Below, piece by piece: positions 15,975-24,910 of a stretch of DNA of 63,501 nt; position 1 is the first letter of the stretch, and each line of letters opens with the position of its first letter. The stretch is taken from assembly GCA_045110285.1 (NCBI GenBank), contig JBGCGA010000067.1, forward strand, positions 1 to 63,501, given 5' to 3'. The DNA is from Putridiphycobacter sp045110285 (GTDB lineage Bacteria; Bacteroidota; Bacteroidia; Flavobacteriales_D; Crocinitomicaceae). The notes under the pieces are model-generated. The model had not been told where the DNA came from and did no database searches. It was given only the letters and a program-made list of their open reading frames with translations. The position numbers were made by a program, and so were the translations under genes.

Positions 15975-17630
15975 ATGTTGAATCGTTTGACTATCTCGAA
16001 CTTTGCTTTGATAGATAATTTAAATCTTAGATTCAAGCCTGGTTACTCTGTTATTACTGGAGAAACTGGTGCTGGAAAATCTATTATATTGAAGGCATTA
16101 AATTTATTGTTAGGTGAACGAGCCGATTATAGTGTAATTAAAATAAAGGAAGATAAATGCGTTATTGAAGCAGAATTCAATGTTGCAGATCTCGGCCTAG
16201 AAGATCAGTTCAATAGCTTAGATGTAGACTATCATAAGTCGGCTATAATACGGCGAGAGTTTTTACCCAGCGGAAAGTCGCGTTTATTTATTAACGATAC
16301 ACCTACCACACTTTCATCTCTTAAGGCAATTGGGGGACGCATTATAAAGATCCATACACAACACGAAACATTAGAATTATTTGATAAGCAATTTCATTTA
16401 AACACATTGGACTCATTTGCATCATTAAACAGTGAATGCGATTTTTATCGCTCAATATTCTCCATCTACCAGAAAAACATTGCTTTGTTAAATAAACTTG
16501 AAGAGCAAGTTGTGGAGCATAAAAAAGCTCAAGATTATAATCAATTTTTAATAGATGAGTTTGAAAAGGCCAATTTCAAAAGTATTAATGTTGAAGAGTT
16601 ACTTGCCGAATCAGAAGAACTAGAACATTGGGAGCAAATACAAAATCAGTTAACATTTTGTTTAAGCATTTTAACAGATGAGCATACTGGCCCTAGCCAA
16701 TCTTTAAAAAAAGGAATTGATGCACTAAATAAAATCAGTCATATCTCAACTAAATATGAAGATTTACTAAATCGTTTTAAATCTGTAACCATAGACCTAG
16801 ATGATATAGAAGGAGAGTTGTCGGAAATGATGGATAGTAATGAAATTAACGAGGAAAGAGTTTCAGTTGTCCAATCTCAGATTCAAACAATTAACTCCTT
16901 ACTATTCAAACACAATTGTAGCAATGGTAAAGAATTGGCTAATGTTCTAAGCAATTTAGAAGCAGAAATCCATTCATTTTCAGATTTAGAAGAACAGATT
17001 GCTGATTTAAAAAATGAAATTGCGGAGCAAAAAATGAATTTAGCTGACTTAGCAAATAATTTGACTAAAAAACGTAAAGCTTCTGCTCCAATTTTAGAAC
17101 AGTCAATTCAATCACTGTTGTCGGAGCTGGGCATGACCAATGCAGAAATCAAAATTGATTTTAGTACAACAGATAGTCTTACACATAACGGCAGAGATGC
17201 TTTGGAATATCTATTTAAAACCAATTTAGGTGGGCAGTTTCTGCCAGTTTCTAAAACTGCTTCAGGTGGTGAATTGAGCAGATTAATGCTCAGTTTATTG
17301 CATGTAATATCCTCAGTTGAAAAATTACCAACATTAATTTTTGACGAAATAGACACTGGAGTTTCAGGTGAAATAGCTTCAAAAATGGCCTCATTATTTT
17401 CAAAAATGGGAACTAACACGCAATTAATAAGTATATCTCATTTACCTCAAATTGCAAGTAAAGCCAAGGTTCATTACCATGTATACAAAACTACTACCGA
17501 TCATTCAACCAGCATGCTTGTTAAGGAGTTGTCGATTTCTGAAAGAGTAACAGAACTTGCAAAAATGATGAGCGGTGAAAATGTTTCTGAAAAAGCCATA
17601 GAAAATGCAAAACTTTTATTGGATTCTTGA
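15975..17630 (+). CDS. recN: DNA repair protein RecN
   Basis: A 551-residue SMC-like ATPase acting in double-strand break repair. It begins MLNRLTISNFALID and has Walker A GETGAGKS (29-36), a central coiled coil (about 150-370), signature ASGGELSRLML (about 429-438) and Walker B LIFDEIDTGVSG (about 454-465), followed by ISHLPQIAS. Length is standard. It lies 11 bases after DUF4835, and its TGA overlaps the next ATG by one base. Confidence 0.96.
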   Translation: MLNRLTISNFALIDNLNLRFKPGYSVITGETGAGKSIILKALNLLLGERADYSVIKIKEDKCVIEAEFNVADLGLEDQFNSLDVDYHKSAIIRREFLPSGKSRLFINDTPTTLSSLKAIGGRIIKIHTQHETLELFDKQFHLNTLDSFASLNSECDFYRSIFSIYQKNIALLNKLEEQVVEHKKAQDYNQFLIDEFEKANFKSINVEELLAESEELEHWEQIQNQLTFCLSILTDEHTGPSQSLKKGIDALNKISHISTKYEDLLNRFKSVTIDLDDIEGELSEMMDSNEINEERVSVVQSQIQTINSLLFKHNCSNGKELANVLSNLEAEIHSFSDLEEQIADLKNEIAEQKMNLADLANNLTKKRKASAPILEQSIQSLLSELGMTNAEIKIDFSTTDSLTHNGRDALEYLFKTNLGGQFLPVSKTASGGELSRLMLSLLHVISSVEKLPTLIFDEIDTGVSGEIASKMASLFSKMGTNTQLISISHLPQIASKAKVHYHVYKTTTDHSTSMLVKELSISERVTELAKMMSGENVSEKAIENAKLLLDS

Positions 17631-18013
17631 TGAATAAGTCTTTTACTGTTTTTTCAATTTCTATCATTACAATTTCTATCATTTTAGGAGCAATTGCTGC
17701 TCATAGCCTTGAAAAAATCGTATCAGAATCATTATTATTATCTTTTGAGAAAGGTGTGAAATACATGATGTATTCAGGTCTCGGACTCCTTACAATTAGT
17801 TTAAACTCCGATAAATTCTCATTTAATATTGTTTGGTCGGTCAGATTGATTGCCATTGGTACCATATTATTTTCAGGAAATATTTTTCTCTATATTTTTC
17901 ACGAGCACGTGCCAGAGCTCAAAAATTTTGTTCATTTAGTACCTGTTGGAGGACTTTTAATGATAATAGGGTGGAGTATTTTACTATTCGGCACCATTCG
18001 CAGTTCAAAGTAG
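17630..18013 (+). CDS. DUF423 family membrane protein
   Basis: A 127-residue inner-membrane protein with four predicted membrane segments and the DUF423 features LGAIAAHSLEK, FEKGVKYMMYSG, LFSGNIFLY and VPVGGLLMIIGW. Function unknown. Start at ATG 17630, overlapping the recN TGA. It ends the operon and its 3' end overlaps tsaB on the other strand by 9 bases. Confidence 0.85.
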   Translation: MNKSFTVFSISIITISIILGAIAAHSLEKIVSESLLLSFEKGVKYMMYSGLGLLTISLNSDKFSFNIVWSVRLIAIGTILFSGNIFLYIFHEHVPELKNFVHLVPVGGLLMIIGWSILLFGTIRSSK

Positions 18014-18685
18014 CTTCTTTGGCTTTCCTGCGATAAAATCTTTTAAATAAAAAGGTTCAAAATAGGCTAAATTTTCGAATTCATTTTTTTGAAATTTAAT
18101 ATCAGCAATGGAGGCCATACTAGTAGCCGATACAGCTAAATTTAAATCAAAAATTGCATTAGGATGTTGAATTAAATCCATACATTTTTCAGCTCCAGGG
18201 CCAATGAAAACTATTCTTTCTTGATTTAAATATGTTAAATAAGATTCTGAAGTAATTACCTTCGCTTCAACTTCGGATATCAGATCTAGAGATTGATTAT
18301 AAAGTGCTGAATAAACTTCCATTCTTCGAGCATCAAACATTGGACAAATTAAAGTATTTTCCTTTTTTGGTAATTGATTGGCTAAAGAAAGTAGTGAGCC
18401 TATTCCGATTACAGGCACTTGCAATCCATAAGCCAAACCTTTTGCTGTTGATGCTCCAATTCTTAATCCCGTATATGAACCGGGACCCATACTAACAGCT
18501 ATTGCATTGACATCAGTCAATTCGTATTTGCTACCAATAAAAAGGGATTCAATAAATAAGTTTAAGTTTTCGGAATGCGAAAAGTTTTCAGTTTTTGATT
18601 CTTTTACCGCAATAGCTTTTCCATTTAGAGCAAGCGCTACAGAACAGACCTTGGTGGCGGTTTCAATGCATAAGATTAGAGCCAT
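18005..18685 (-). CDS. tsaB: tRNA threonylcarbamoyladenosine biosynthesis protein TsaB
   Basis: A 226-residue ASKHA-fold protein that partners TsaD in making t6A37 on ANN-decoding tRNAs. Diagnostic segments are LCIETATKVCSVAL, NFSHSENL and AVSMGPGSYTGLRIGAS. It starts two bases after the stop of the upstream OmpA-family gene, so the two are probably one transcript, although their functions are unrelated. Confidence 0.94.
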   Translation of the reverse strand: MALILCIETATKVCSVALALNGKAIAVKESKTENFSHSENLNLFIESLFIGSKYELTDVNAIAVSMGPGSYTGLRIGASTAKGLAYGLQVPVIGIGSLLSLANQLPKKENTLICPMFDARRMEVYSALYNQSLDLISEVEAKVITSESYLTYLNQERIVFIGPGAEKCMDLIQHPNAIFDLNLAVSATSMASIADIKFQKNEFENLAYFEPFYLKDFIAGKPKKLL

Positions 18686-18687
18686 AA

Positions 18688-19875
18688 TTACTCAACTATC
18701 ATTATTTCCACTCTTCTATTCGCCTCTTCTTGAGCTTGTGATTTAGGATTGGGGAAAATCATTTGTGTGTTTCCAAATCCCTTATACGTTACTCTGTCTT
18801 TTGAAATTCCATTTTTAACTAAATACTTATAGGCTTGTTTAGCTCTATCTTCCGATATTTTCATCACTCTTCTTTTAGCTCCATATCCAGGTGCATTTAC
18901 ATGTCCCTGAATTTCAATTTTTATATCGTTATTTACTACCATAAAATCCAGCAATCTCTTGAGAGCAATTTTAGATACGGCGATAAATTCATCAGAATCT
19001 TGAGCAAATCTTAGCCCTTCCATTTTCAGTTTTTTACCTGGAGCTAATGCTTCAAGGTTAATAATAAATTCAGTGTCTTCACTTGCTCGGAACTTATGTC
19101 TTTGTACTTCTAAAAAATACCCCTTTGCATTCACAATTATATCAACATATTTTGCGGGTCTTGAATCAAATAAAAAGTCAGAACCTTGAAAAAGTTTGTC
19201 ATCAATTGTAATACCAATAATAGAAACATTTGCCTCAATAGCTTCACCCGTTACTTTATCTCTTACTCTTACAGCAATAGATTTAAATCGTGGATTGCTT
19301 TTAAAGTTTTGTGTGAATGCATCTGTTTTTTTGATTTCACCATTTCGAAAATACTTTACTTTTAAGCTACCTTGTAATTTTGAATTTGAATGAATTAGCA
19401 AATAATAAACATCTAGATTTTTAGTCTTAACAGCATCTTTCAATGTTGAACTCACCTTAGATTCTCCCCCTCCTTTCAAGCCTTTAACACTTAAGGACAA
19501 ACTATCTTTCCTGATTGGCATCACCCTACCATTCAAAATATCATCACACATATTCCCTGTCAAATCCTTATATAAATAGTAATTAAAATCAATATTACTT
19601 TCAGTTGAAATTTCAAACCCAAATTCTCCATTTAAATTTGGTTCTAGGCGCAACCATACTGAATTGGCTTCAAAATTGTCTGGAAATGTTTTTTCAAGAT
19701 CTAAAACCTTACCGTAGTTCCCTGGTAACTGAACATTTGATTCAGTGAAGTTTGTTACATCAACTGCACCTAGGCAGTCAGCTATTGATGATTCAACGCT
19801 TTCTTCTTCTTGAGCTAATATTAGATTTGAGAAACTGATAAAAATCAGACTAATTATAAGTAGTAATGAACGCAT
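18688..19875 (-). CDS. OmpA-family outer membrane/peptidoglycan-associated protein
   Basis: A 395-residue exported protein with signal peptide 1-21 (cleavage near ILAQ). The N-terminal half is beta-rich and has SVWLRLEPNLNGEFGFEIST, which looks like a jelly-roll region. The middle (about 195-275) resembles a carboxypeptidase-regulatory-like repeat (AVRVRDKVTGEAIEANVSI, AKGYFLE). The C-terminal about 120 residues are an OmpA domain (LRFAQDSDEF, IEIQGHVNAPG, SEDRAKQAYKYLVKNG, ANRRVEIMI). Such proteins are common in gliding or T9SS-bearing Bacteroidota. Function inferred only as envelope anchoring. Confidence 0.84.
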   Translation of the reverse strand: MRSLLLIISLIFISFSNLILAQEEESVESSIADCLGAVDVTNFTESNVQLPGNYGKVLDLEKTFPDNFEANSVWLRLEPNLNGEFGFEISTESNIDFNYYLYKDLTGNMCDDILNGRVMPIRKDSLSLSVKGLKGGGESKVSSTLKDAVKTKNLDVYYLLIHSNSKLQGSLKVKYFRNGEIKKTDAFTQNFKSNPRFKSIAVRVRDKVTGEAIEANVSIIGITIDDKLFQGSDFLFDSRPAKYVDIIVNAKGYFLEVQRHKFRASEDTEFIINLEALAPGKKLKMEGLRFAQDSDEFIAVSKIALKRLLDFMVVNNDIKIEIQGHVNAPGYGAKRRVMKISEDRAKQAYKYLVKNGISKDRVTYKGFGNTQMIFPNPKSQAQEEANRRVEIMIVE

Positions 19876-19975
19876 ACAATTAAATTTTTGAATTAAATTT
19901 ACTTACTCTTACAGGATTAAGGGTGTTTTAGTTACAAATTAGAACTTTAGAAGTCAACAATTGATTTGGATCAGC

Positions 19976-20350
19976 ATGGTTAAAAGTTTTTACGATACTT
20001 TGGGAGAAGATAGATTGAGTGACTTACTTGAACGGTTTTATGACAAGGTTTTTGCAAGTGAAATAATCTCAGATTTATTTCAAAATACACCAAAAGAAGA
20101 AATTAAACGAAAGCAAAAACTATTTTTAACTCAATTTTTAGGCGGTCCCTCAGTTTATACCGAAACAATTGGACCGCCAAAAATGCGACAAAGACATATT
20201 CCGCATAAAATAACAGTGGAAGCTAAAGACGAGTGGTTGAGATGCATGAAAGCCGCCATTTCAGAATTGGATTGGGATAGTAGAAACAAAGATGCTTTGT
20301 ATAGCTGTTTTCCGAAGTTAGCACAACATATGGTTAATAGCCAAAGCTGA
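19976..20350 (+). CDS. Truncated hemoglobin (group II/III-like)
   Basis: A 124-residue globin: SFYDTLGEDRLSDLLERFYDKV at the N-terminus, a central QFLGGPSVYTETIGPP loop and the proximal-histidine region MRQRHIPHKITVEAKDEWL, all typical of two-on-two globins. Likely roles are O2 or NO handling. Start at ATG 19976; the in-frame TTG at 19961 would add IWIS-type residues without support. The promoter is unclear (TTGATTTG at about 19963-19970 is a one-mismatch -7 box). Confidence 0.88.
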   Translation: MVKSFYDTLGEDRLSDLLERFYDKVFASEIISDLFQNTPKEEIKRKQKLFLTQFLGGPSVYTETIGPPKMRQRHIPHKITVEAKDEWLRCMKAAISELDWDSRNKDALYSCFPKLAQHMVNSQS

Positions 20351-20421
20351 TCGACCAGCACCACCAAAATTCAAATTACTTAGTAAGCTTAGCTAGGCAT
20401 ATTATTTTGCAAACTAAGAAT

Positions 20422-20441
20422 AATGGCACTAAAAAGCCATT
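20422..20441. other. Small hairpin between the globin gene and icd
   Basis: AATGGC and GCCATT flank an 8-base loop in the convergent gap. There is no proper T tract, so a terminator role is uncertain. Otherwise 20351-20484 holds nothing I recognise. Confidence 0.3.
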
Positions 20442-20484
20442 CTGAATTAACAGATTGGCTTCATAGATTTTTATTTATTAAAAA

Positions 20485-22713
20485 TTAGATACTTTCTAAA
20501 ATTTCATTGAATTTTTCACTAGGTCTCATCACGCTACTTGTGATGGCATCATTTGGATAATAGTACCCTTTTAGATTTACTGATACTCCTTGCGTATCAT
20601 TTAATTGATCAACTATAATAGTCTCACTAGTCTTTAATGCATTGTAAATTGCTTCAAATTCAGATTTTAAAGTCGAATCTAGTGTCTGATTTACTAGTTC
20701 TTCAGCCCAATACAATGCTAAATAAAAGTGACTTCCTCTATTGTCAAGTTCACCTACTTTTCTAGAAGGAGATTTTCTATTTTCGAGTAGTTTTGATGTT
20801 GCGTCATCTAATGTTTCTCCTAAAACCTGAGCTTTTTTATTACTACTGGTTTCTCCAAGGTGAGCAAGAGACACGGCTAAGGCCAGGAATTCTCCTAGGG
20901 AGTCCCAACGTAAGTGATTTTCTTCAATTAATTGCTGAACGTGTTTAGGAGCTGAGCCACCAGCGCCTGTTTCAAATAAACCTCCACCATTCATTAGCGG
21001 GACGATAGATAACATTTTAGCACTAGTGCCTACCTCTAAAATCGGAAATAAATCTGTTAGATAATCTCTTAAAACATTACCAGTAACTGATATAGTATCC
21101 AGTCCTTTCACAATTCTTTCTAGTGAAAAATTACAGGCCTCAATTGGGTTCAAGATTTGAATATCTAATTCGTCAATATTGTAGTTTTGTAGATACTTTT
21201 CAACTTTTGTCATTAACTCTCTGTCATGCGCTCTGTTTTTGTCAAGCCAGAATATAGCTGGCAAATTGGTTGCTTTTGCTCTTCCAACAGCCAATTTAAC
21301 CCAGTCTTGAATTGGTGCATCTTTTGCTTGACACATTCTAAAAACATCTCCAGTCTCTACTTTCTGAGACATTAATACTTCACCATTTTCATTTACGACT
21401 TCAACCTTTCCGCTCGCCGTAATTTCAAAAGTTTTATCGTGCGAACCATATTCTTCAGCTTTTTGTGCCATTAACCCTACATTTGATACACTTCCCATTG
21501 TTACGGGATCTAAAGCACCATTGGTTCTACAAAAATCAATTGTTGCCTGGTATACTCCTGCATATGATCTATCAGGGATAATAGCTAAAGTATCTTGTGA
21601 CTGTCCATCTTTATTCCACATTTGTCCAGAATTACGAATCATTGCAGGCATAGATGCATCAATAATCACATCACTGGGTACATGTAAATTTGTAATTCCT
21701 TTGTCAGAATCCACCATGGCTAAATCAGGACCATTTTCAAGTGCCGCTTTCAAATCAGCTTCAACTTCAGTTTGCTTATCAGATGGTAATTCTGACAAAT
21801 GATTTAAAAGGTTACCTAGACCATTATTAACATTTACGCCTACTTTTTCAAAATCGGTAACGTATTTATCAAACACTGGTTTAAAATATGTTCTTACCAC
21901 ATGACCAAAAATAATCGGATCAGAAACTTTCATCATTGTGGCCTTTAAATGCACTGAAAAAAGAATCCCTTCTGATTTTGCCTTCTCTATTGCAGATTGT
22001 AAGAAAGTAATTAATTCATTTTTGTTTAAAACAGCACAATCAATAATCTCATTTTCTTGAATATTGAAATAAGATTTAAGCACTTTTGTCGAACCTAAAT
22101 CGTCAGTATGTTTAATCTCTACTTTGCAATCTTTTTTGACTGTTACGGATTGTTCACTACCATAAAAATCTCCCTTTTGCATACTGGCCACAGTAGTTTT
22201 TGAGGAATTTGACCACTTCCCCATTGAATGTGGATTATTTCTAGCATAGTTTTTAACCGCCTTTGGAGCTCTTCTGTCTGAATTTCCCTCTCGGAGCACT
22301 GGATTAACTGCAGAGCCTTTAACTTTTCCATATCTACTTTGAATCTCTTTTTCCTTATCATTTGAAGGTTCGTTAGGATAAGACGGTACAGCAAAACCAT
22401 TTTCCTGCAATTCTTTAATGGCTGCCTTTAATTGAGGCATTGAAGCACTAATGTTTGGTAATTTAATAATATTAGCTTCAGGTTTTTTAGCTAACTCACC
22501 TAAAAATGCTAGCGCATCTTCTACTCTTTGTTCTTTTTTTAGATACTCTGGAAACAAAGCAAGAATTCGTGCAGCTAAAGAAATATCTTTCAATTCAAAG
22601 CTAATGCCAGAAGATTTGGTAAAAGCCTTGATAATTGGTAAAAAAGAATGGGTAGCTAAAGCTGGTGCCTCATCAGTTTTGGTGTAATAAATTGTAGCTG
22701 AATTATTGCTCAT
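20485..22713 (-). CDS. icd: NADP-dependent isocitrate dehydrogenase, monomeric type
   Basis: A 742-residue enzyme of the monomeric IDH family (about 740 residues), oxidising isocitrate to 2-oxoglutarate with NADP+. It begins with the family pattern IYYTKTDEAPALATHSFLPI; other hallmarks are LREGNSDRRAP, HSMGKWS, IPDRSYAGVYQ, WLDKNRAHDRELM and ETGAGGSAPKHVQQ. Full length with no defects seen. It is single, with its own promoter and a hairpin in its 5' leader. Confidence 0.96.
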   Translation of the reverse strand: MSNNSATIYYTKTDEAPALATHSFLPIIKAFTKSSGISFELKDISLAARILALFPEYLKKEQRVEDALAFLGELAKKPEANIIKLPNISASMPQLKAAIKELQENGFAVPSYPNEPSNDKEKEIQSRYGKVKGSAVNPVLREGNSDRRAPKAVKNYARNNPHSMGKWSNSSKTTVASMQKGDFYGSEQSVTVKKDCKVEIKHTDDLGSTKVLKSYFNIQENEIIDCAVLNKNELITFLQSAIEKAKSEGILFSVHLKATMMKVSDPIIFGHVVRTYFKPVFDKYVTDFEKVGVNVNNGLGNLLNHLSELPSDKQTEVEADLKAALENGPDLAMVDSDKGITNLHVPSDVIIDASMPAMIRNSGQMWNKDGQSQDTLAIIPDRSYAGVYQATIDFCRTNGALDPVTMGSVSNVGLMAQKAEEYGSHDKTFEITASGKVEVVNENGEVLMSQKVETGDVFRMCQAKDAPIQDWVKLAVGRAKATNLPAIFWLDKNRAHDRELMTKVEKYLQNYNIDELDIQILNPIEACNFSLERIVKGLDTISVTGNVLRDYLTDLFPILEVGTSAKMLSIVPLMNGGGLFETGAGGSAPKHVQQLIEENHLRWDSLGEFLALAVSLAHLGETSSNKKAQVLGETLDDATSKLLENRKSPSRKVGELDNRGSHFYLALYWAEELVNQTLDSTLKSEFEAIYNALKTSETIIVDQLNDTQGVSVNLKGYYYPNDAITSSVMRPSEKFNEILESI

Positions 22714-22734
22714 GTCCTATAAAATTAAAGTTCA

Positions 22735-22754
22735 ACCAGCTATTTTTAGCTGGT
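22735..22754 (-). promoter_or_regulatory. Hairpin in the icd 5' leader
   Basis: ACCAGCTA and TAGCTGGT form a perfect 8-bp stem with an AAAA loop (minus-strand sense), about 21 bases upstream of the icd ATG and downstream of its -7 box. It could affect mRNA stability or translation; no T tract follows. Confidence 0.5.
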
Positions 22755-22766
22755 ATTAAAGAGCCA

Positions 22767-22774
22767 CAAATTTA
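22767..22774 (-). promoter_or_regulatory. -7 promoter box for icd
   Basis: Minus-strand TAAATTTG, exact consensus, about 53 bases before the icd ATG at 22713. This gives a leader long enough to contain the hairpin at 22735-22754. Confidence 0.55.
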
Positions 22775-22876
22775 ATAAATTTAAGGAGTTGAGCAGAAGC
22801 ATTTTTGGAATTATTTTACTGAATCATCATAATCAATTCAATTCAATAACAGTAAGTAGCAATCATGCAAAATTGA

Positions 22877-23662
22877 CTAATTTTGAGCATAAAATCTACT
22901 ATTTATAAGAATTCTAATTCCTATGAAAATGAAAATTGCAACTGAATAAAACATGAAGAAAGGAATAATAAAATGAGTTAAATTAAGTATCAATAGTATT
23001 CCAATTATCAGAAGTTGAAAGCCTAGACCATTTGTTGAAACTAGAGTCATAAACCATTTAGGAAATGACTGTTGATTGCTTGCATTTGAATCTAACAAAT
23101 AGATAGTTTTGTCAAATATTCCGTATAATAATTTATAGACTAAAAACAAAATATTGACATGTTTTTGCTTCTCTCCAAGCAAAGCCTCTGGTATTTTGTT
23201 TTCGAATATCCGACTTGTGCTATCGCCATTTAATTTATTTCTCATAATTACATAGTAGTAATTATAAAGGGTTCCTTGTAATTGCATACCTGCAAAAGCA
23301 AGCACTACAAAAAGAGTTGGAGTTGAACAGAGCCAGCCTACTGAGCATAAAATTATAAAATTAAGAATGATGTCAGCAATAGAATCTAAATATCGACCCA
23401 CATATGATGGCGTATTTCTCAATCTAGCCAGTGTTCCATCTGCTGCATCAAGAATCGACTTTAATATAAGAAATAATAGTGCCAACCAGTTTAAGTGCAT
23501 AAACATAAATAGCACTGCTAAACAACCAGCAATAAAAAAACCAAAAGTAACGTGAATTGGTGTTATTTTAGTGCTGATAAGTCTTGTTGCAATAATGACA
23601 GCAAATGGCCGGCCGTAATCAGACAAATCTAAAAACTGGTGTTGTTTGGGGAGTTTCGACAT
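22877..23662 (-). CDS. CDP-alcohol phosphatidyltransferase family protein
   Basis: A 261-residue membrane enzyme with the complete CDP-alcohol phosphotransferase motif DxxDGxxARxxxxxxxxGxxxDxxxD: D72, D75, G76, A79, R80, G89, D93 and D97. About six membrane segments. The family transfers a phospho-alcohol from a CDP-linked donor to an alcohol (for example PgsA, PssA, inositol-phosphate synthases). The acceptor cannot be told from sequence. It is monocistronic with its own -7 box at 23728-23735. Confidence 0.88.
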   Translation of the reverse strand: MSKLPKQHQFLDLSDYGRPFAVIIATRLISTKITPIHVTFGFFIAGCLAVLFMFMHLNWLALLFLILKSILDAADGTLARLRNTPSYVGRYLDSIADIILNFIILCSVGWLCSTPTLFVVLAFAGMQLQGTLYNYYYVIMRNKLNGDSTSRIFENKIPEALLGEKQKHVNILFLVYKLLYGIFDKTIYLLDSNASNQQSFPKWFMTLVSTNGLGFQLLIIGILLILNLTHFIIPFFMFYSVAIFIFIGIRILINSRFYAQN

Positions 23663-23727
23663 TGTTATTAGCTACTAGGCTAAGTTGTTTAAGACAAATA
23701 GATAGGCAAAGTGATGTAAAATTTGTA

Positions 23728-23735
23728 CAAAGTTA
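23728..23735 (-). promoter_or_regulatory. -7 promoter box for the CDP-alcohol phosphatidyltransferase gene
   Basis: Minus-strand TAACTTTG, exact TAnnTTTG, 65 bases before the ATG at 23662. No clear -33 box. Confidence 0.45.
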
Positions 23736-23804
23736 CAATAAAGTTTCTTTGATTAGGACAAGACTGAACAAACCACAGCTTAAATTTAAGATTGATTCAA
23801 AAAA

Positions 23805-24770
23805 TTACATTTTATACATAAATCTATACCCGATAGATAATCCAGCATTAACAATATTTATAGGACTTCCTGCGTATGCTCGCGGATAAATTCCTCCGTA
23901 AATATTATAAGTAACATTGTGCATTTTTCTTCCACTAACTCTTGCTCCAATTCGCAGTCCGACTGGTAAGTTTTTATGGAAATTTTTAAATGCAATTTGC
24001 TCAGAAGAAGAAATGGGTACAATTGAAGAATATTCATTTGGATACACAGCATTTTCATACAAAAGTCTTTCAACAGCAGTAATTGAATTTCCTATGCTAA
24101 ATAGTGCATCTACATATAACTCGTTTTCAACATTCTCTATCACTTCTCCGTATTTATTAGTTTCAAAAGTTGTTTCAATTGAGAGTTTTCTTGAAACACC
24201 TAGCGTAATAATGTTTGAAGATTGAAATATTAGGGCGTTATCGAAGTTTGCTGTTGAGCTGTTAAAATTGATATCATCTTCTTTTGAAAAAAAACTTCTA
24301 CTTAAAAACCCAATTTTTGCGGCATAAATGGTGTGAATCTCACATGGCAAAAATGAAATTATTTTTGTGTTTCCTCTTGCTTTTAAGGTAACCCCATAAT
24401 CTTCTGTTTTTTTATTTTGCGAAAAATTAAACCCTAGCCTGAAATCTATTCTTTTTGCTGAAAGATCAGTAAAATTTTCTGGCATATACCCTCTTCTACT
24501 TTCAGAATTATAGAGGTGAGTTGCATAATAGTTACTGTAAAAGAACTCTGCTGAAACTAATTCCGCAATATTGGTCACTATTACACCGCCACTTATAGCC
24601 CCCCCAATTTGAACATCAAAATCAAGCGGATTTAATACAAGGCTGACACTAGAAAGTTTGGTTAAATTACTTTTTATTGAATACGTGAAATCTGGCTCTT
24701 TATCATTTTGCGCATTACTTACATTTGACACTATCAAGATTAAGGTTAGAGCAAATATTCTTATTTTCAT
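23805..24770 (-). CDS. Hypothetical outer-membrane beta-barrel-like protein
   Basis: A 321-residue exported protein not assigned to a named family. The signal peptide is MKIRIFALTLILIVSNVSNAQ. Alternating hydrophobic/polar strands rich in glycine and aromatics (FRLGFNFSQ, VGLRIGARVSG) and a C-terminal AGLSIGYRFMYKM ending in aromatic/hydrophobic residues suggest a small outer-membrane barrel. Alone between two other minus-strand genes. Function unknown. Confidence 0.65.
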   Translation of the reverse strand: MKIRIFALTLILIVSNVSNAQNDKEPDFTYSIKSNLTKLSSVSLVLNPLDFDVQIGGAISGGVIVTNIAELVSAEFFYSNYYATHLYNSESRRGYMPENFTDLSAKRIDFRLGFNFSQNKKTEDYGVTLKARGNTKIISFLPCEIHTIYAAKIGFLSRSFFSKEDDINFNSSTANFDNALIFQSSNIITLGVSRKLSIETTFETNKYGEVIENVENELYVDALFSIGNSITAVERLLYENAVYPNEYSSIVPISSSEQIAFKNFHKNLPVGLRIGARVSGRKMHNVTYNIYGGIYPRAYAGSPINIVNAGLSIGYRFMYKM

Positions 24771-24910
24771 TGTTTTATGGTTTTTGTCGTAAATATAATC
24801 GCTTAAATATTAAAAGCAAACAATACACTTATATTTTAATATACATCAAGTGATTCAATTTGTACTGATGCATTCTGACTAAAACCACAGCAAATGTAAA
24901 ATATGATGAC

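Noticed and set aside
17108..17419. 103-codon open frame antisense to recN
   Set aside because: It lies opposite the RecN ATPase signature and Walker B; composition and position fit a shadow of recN coding sequence.
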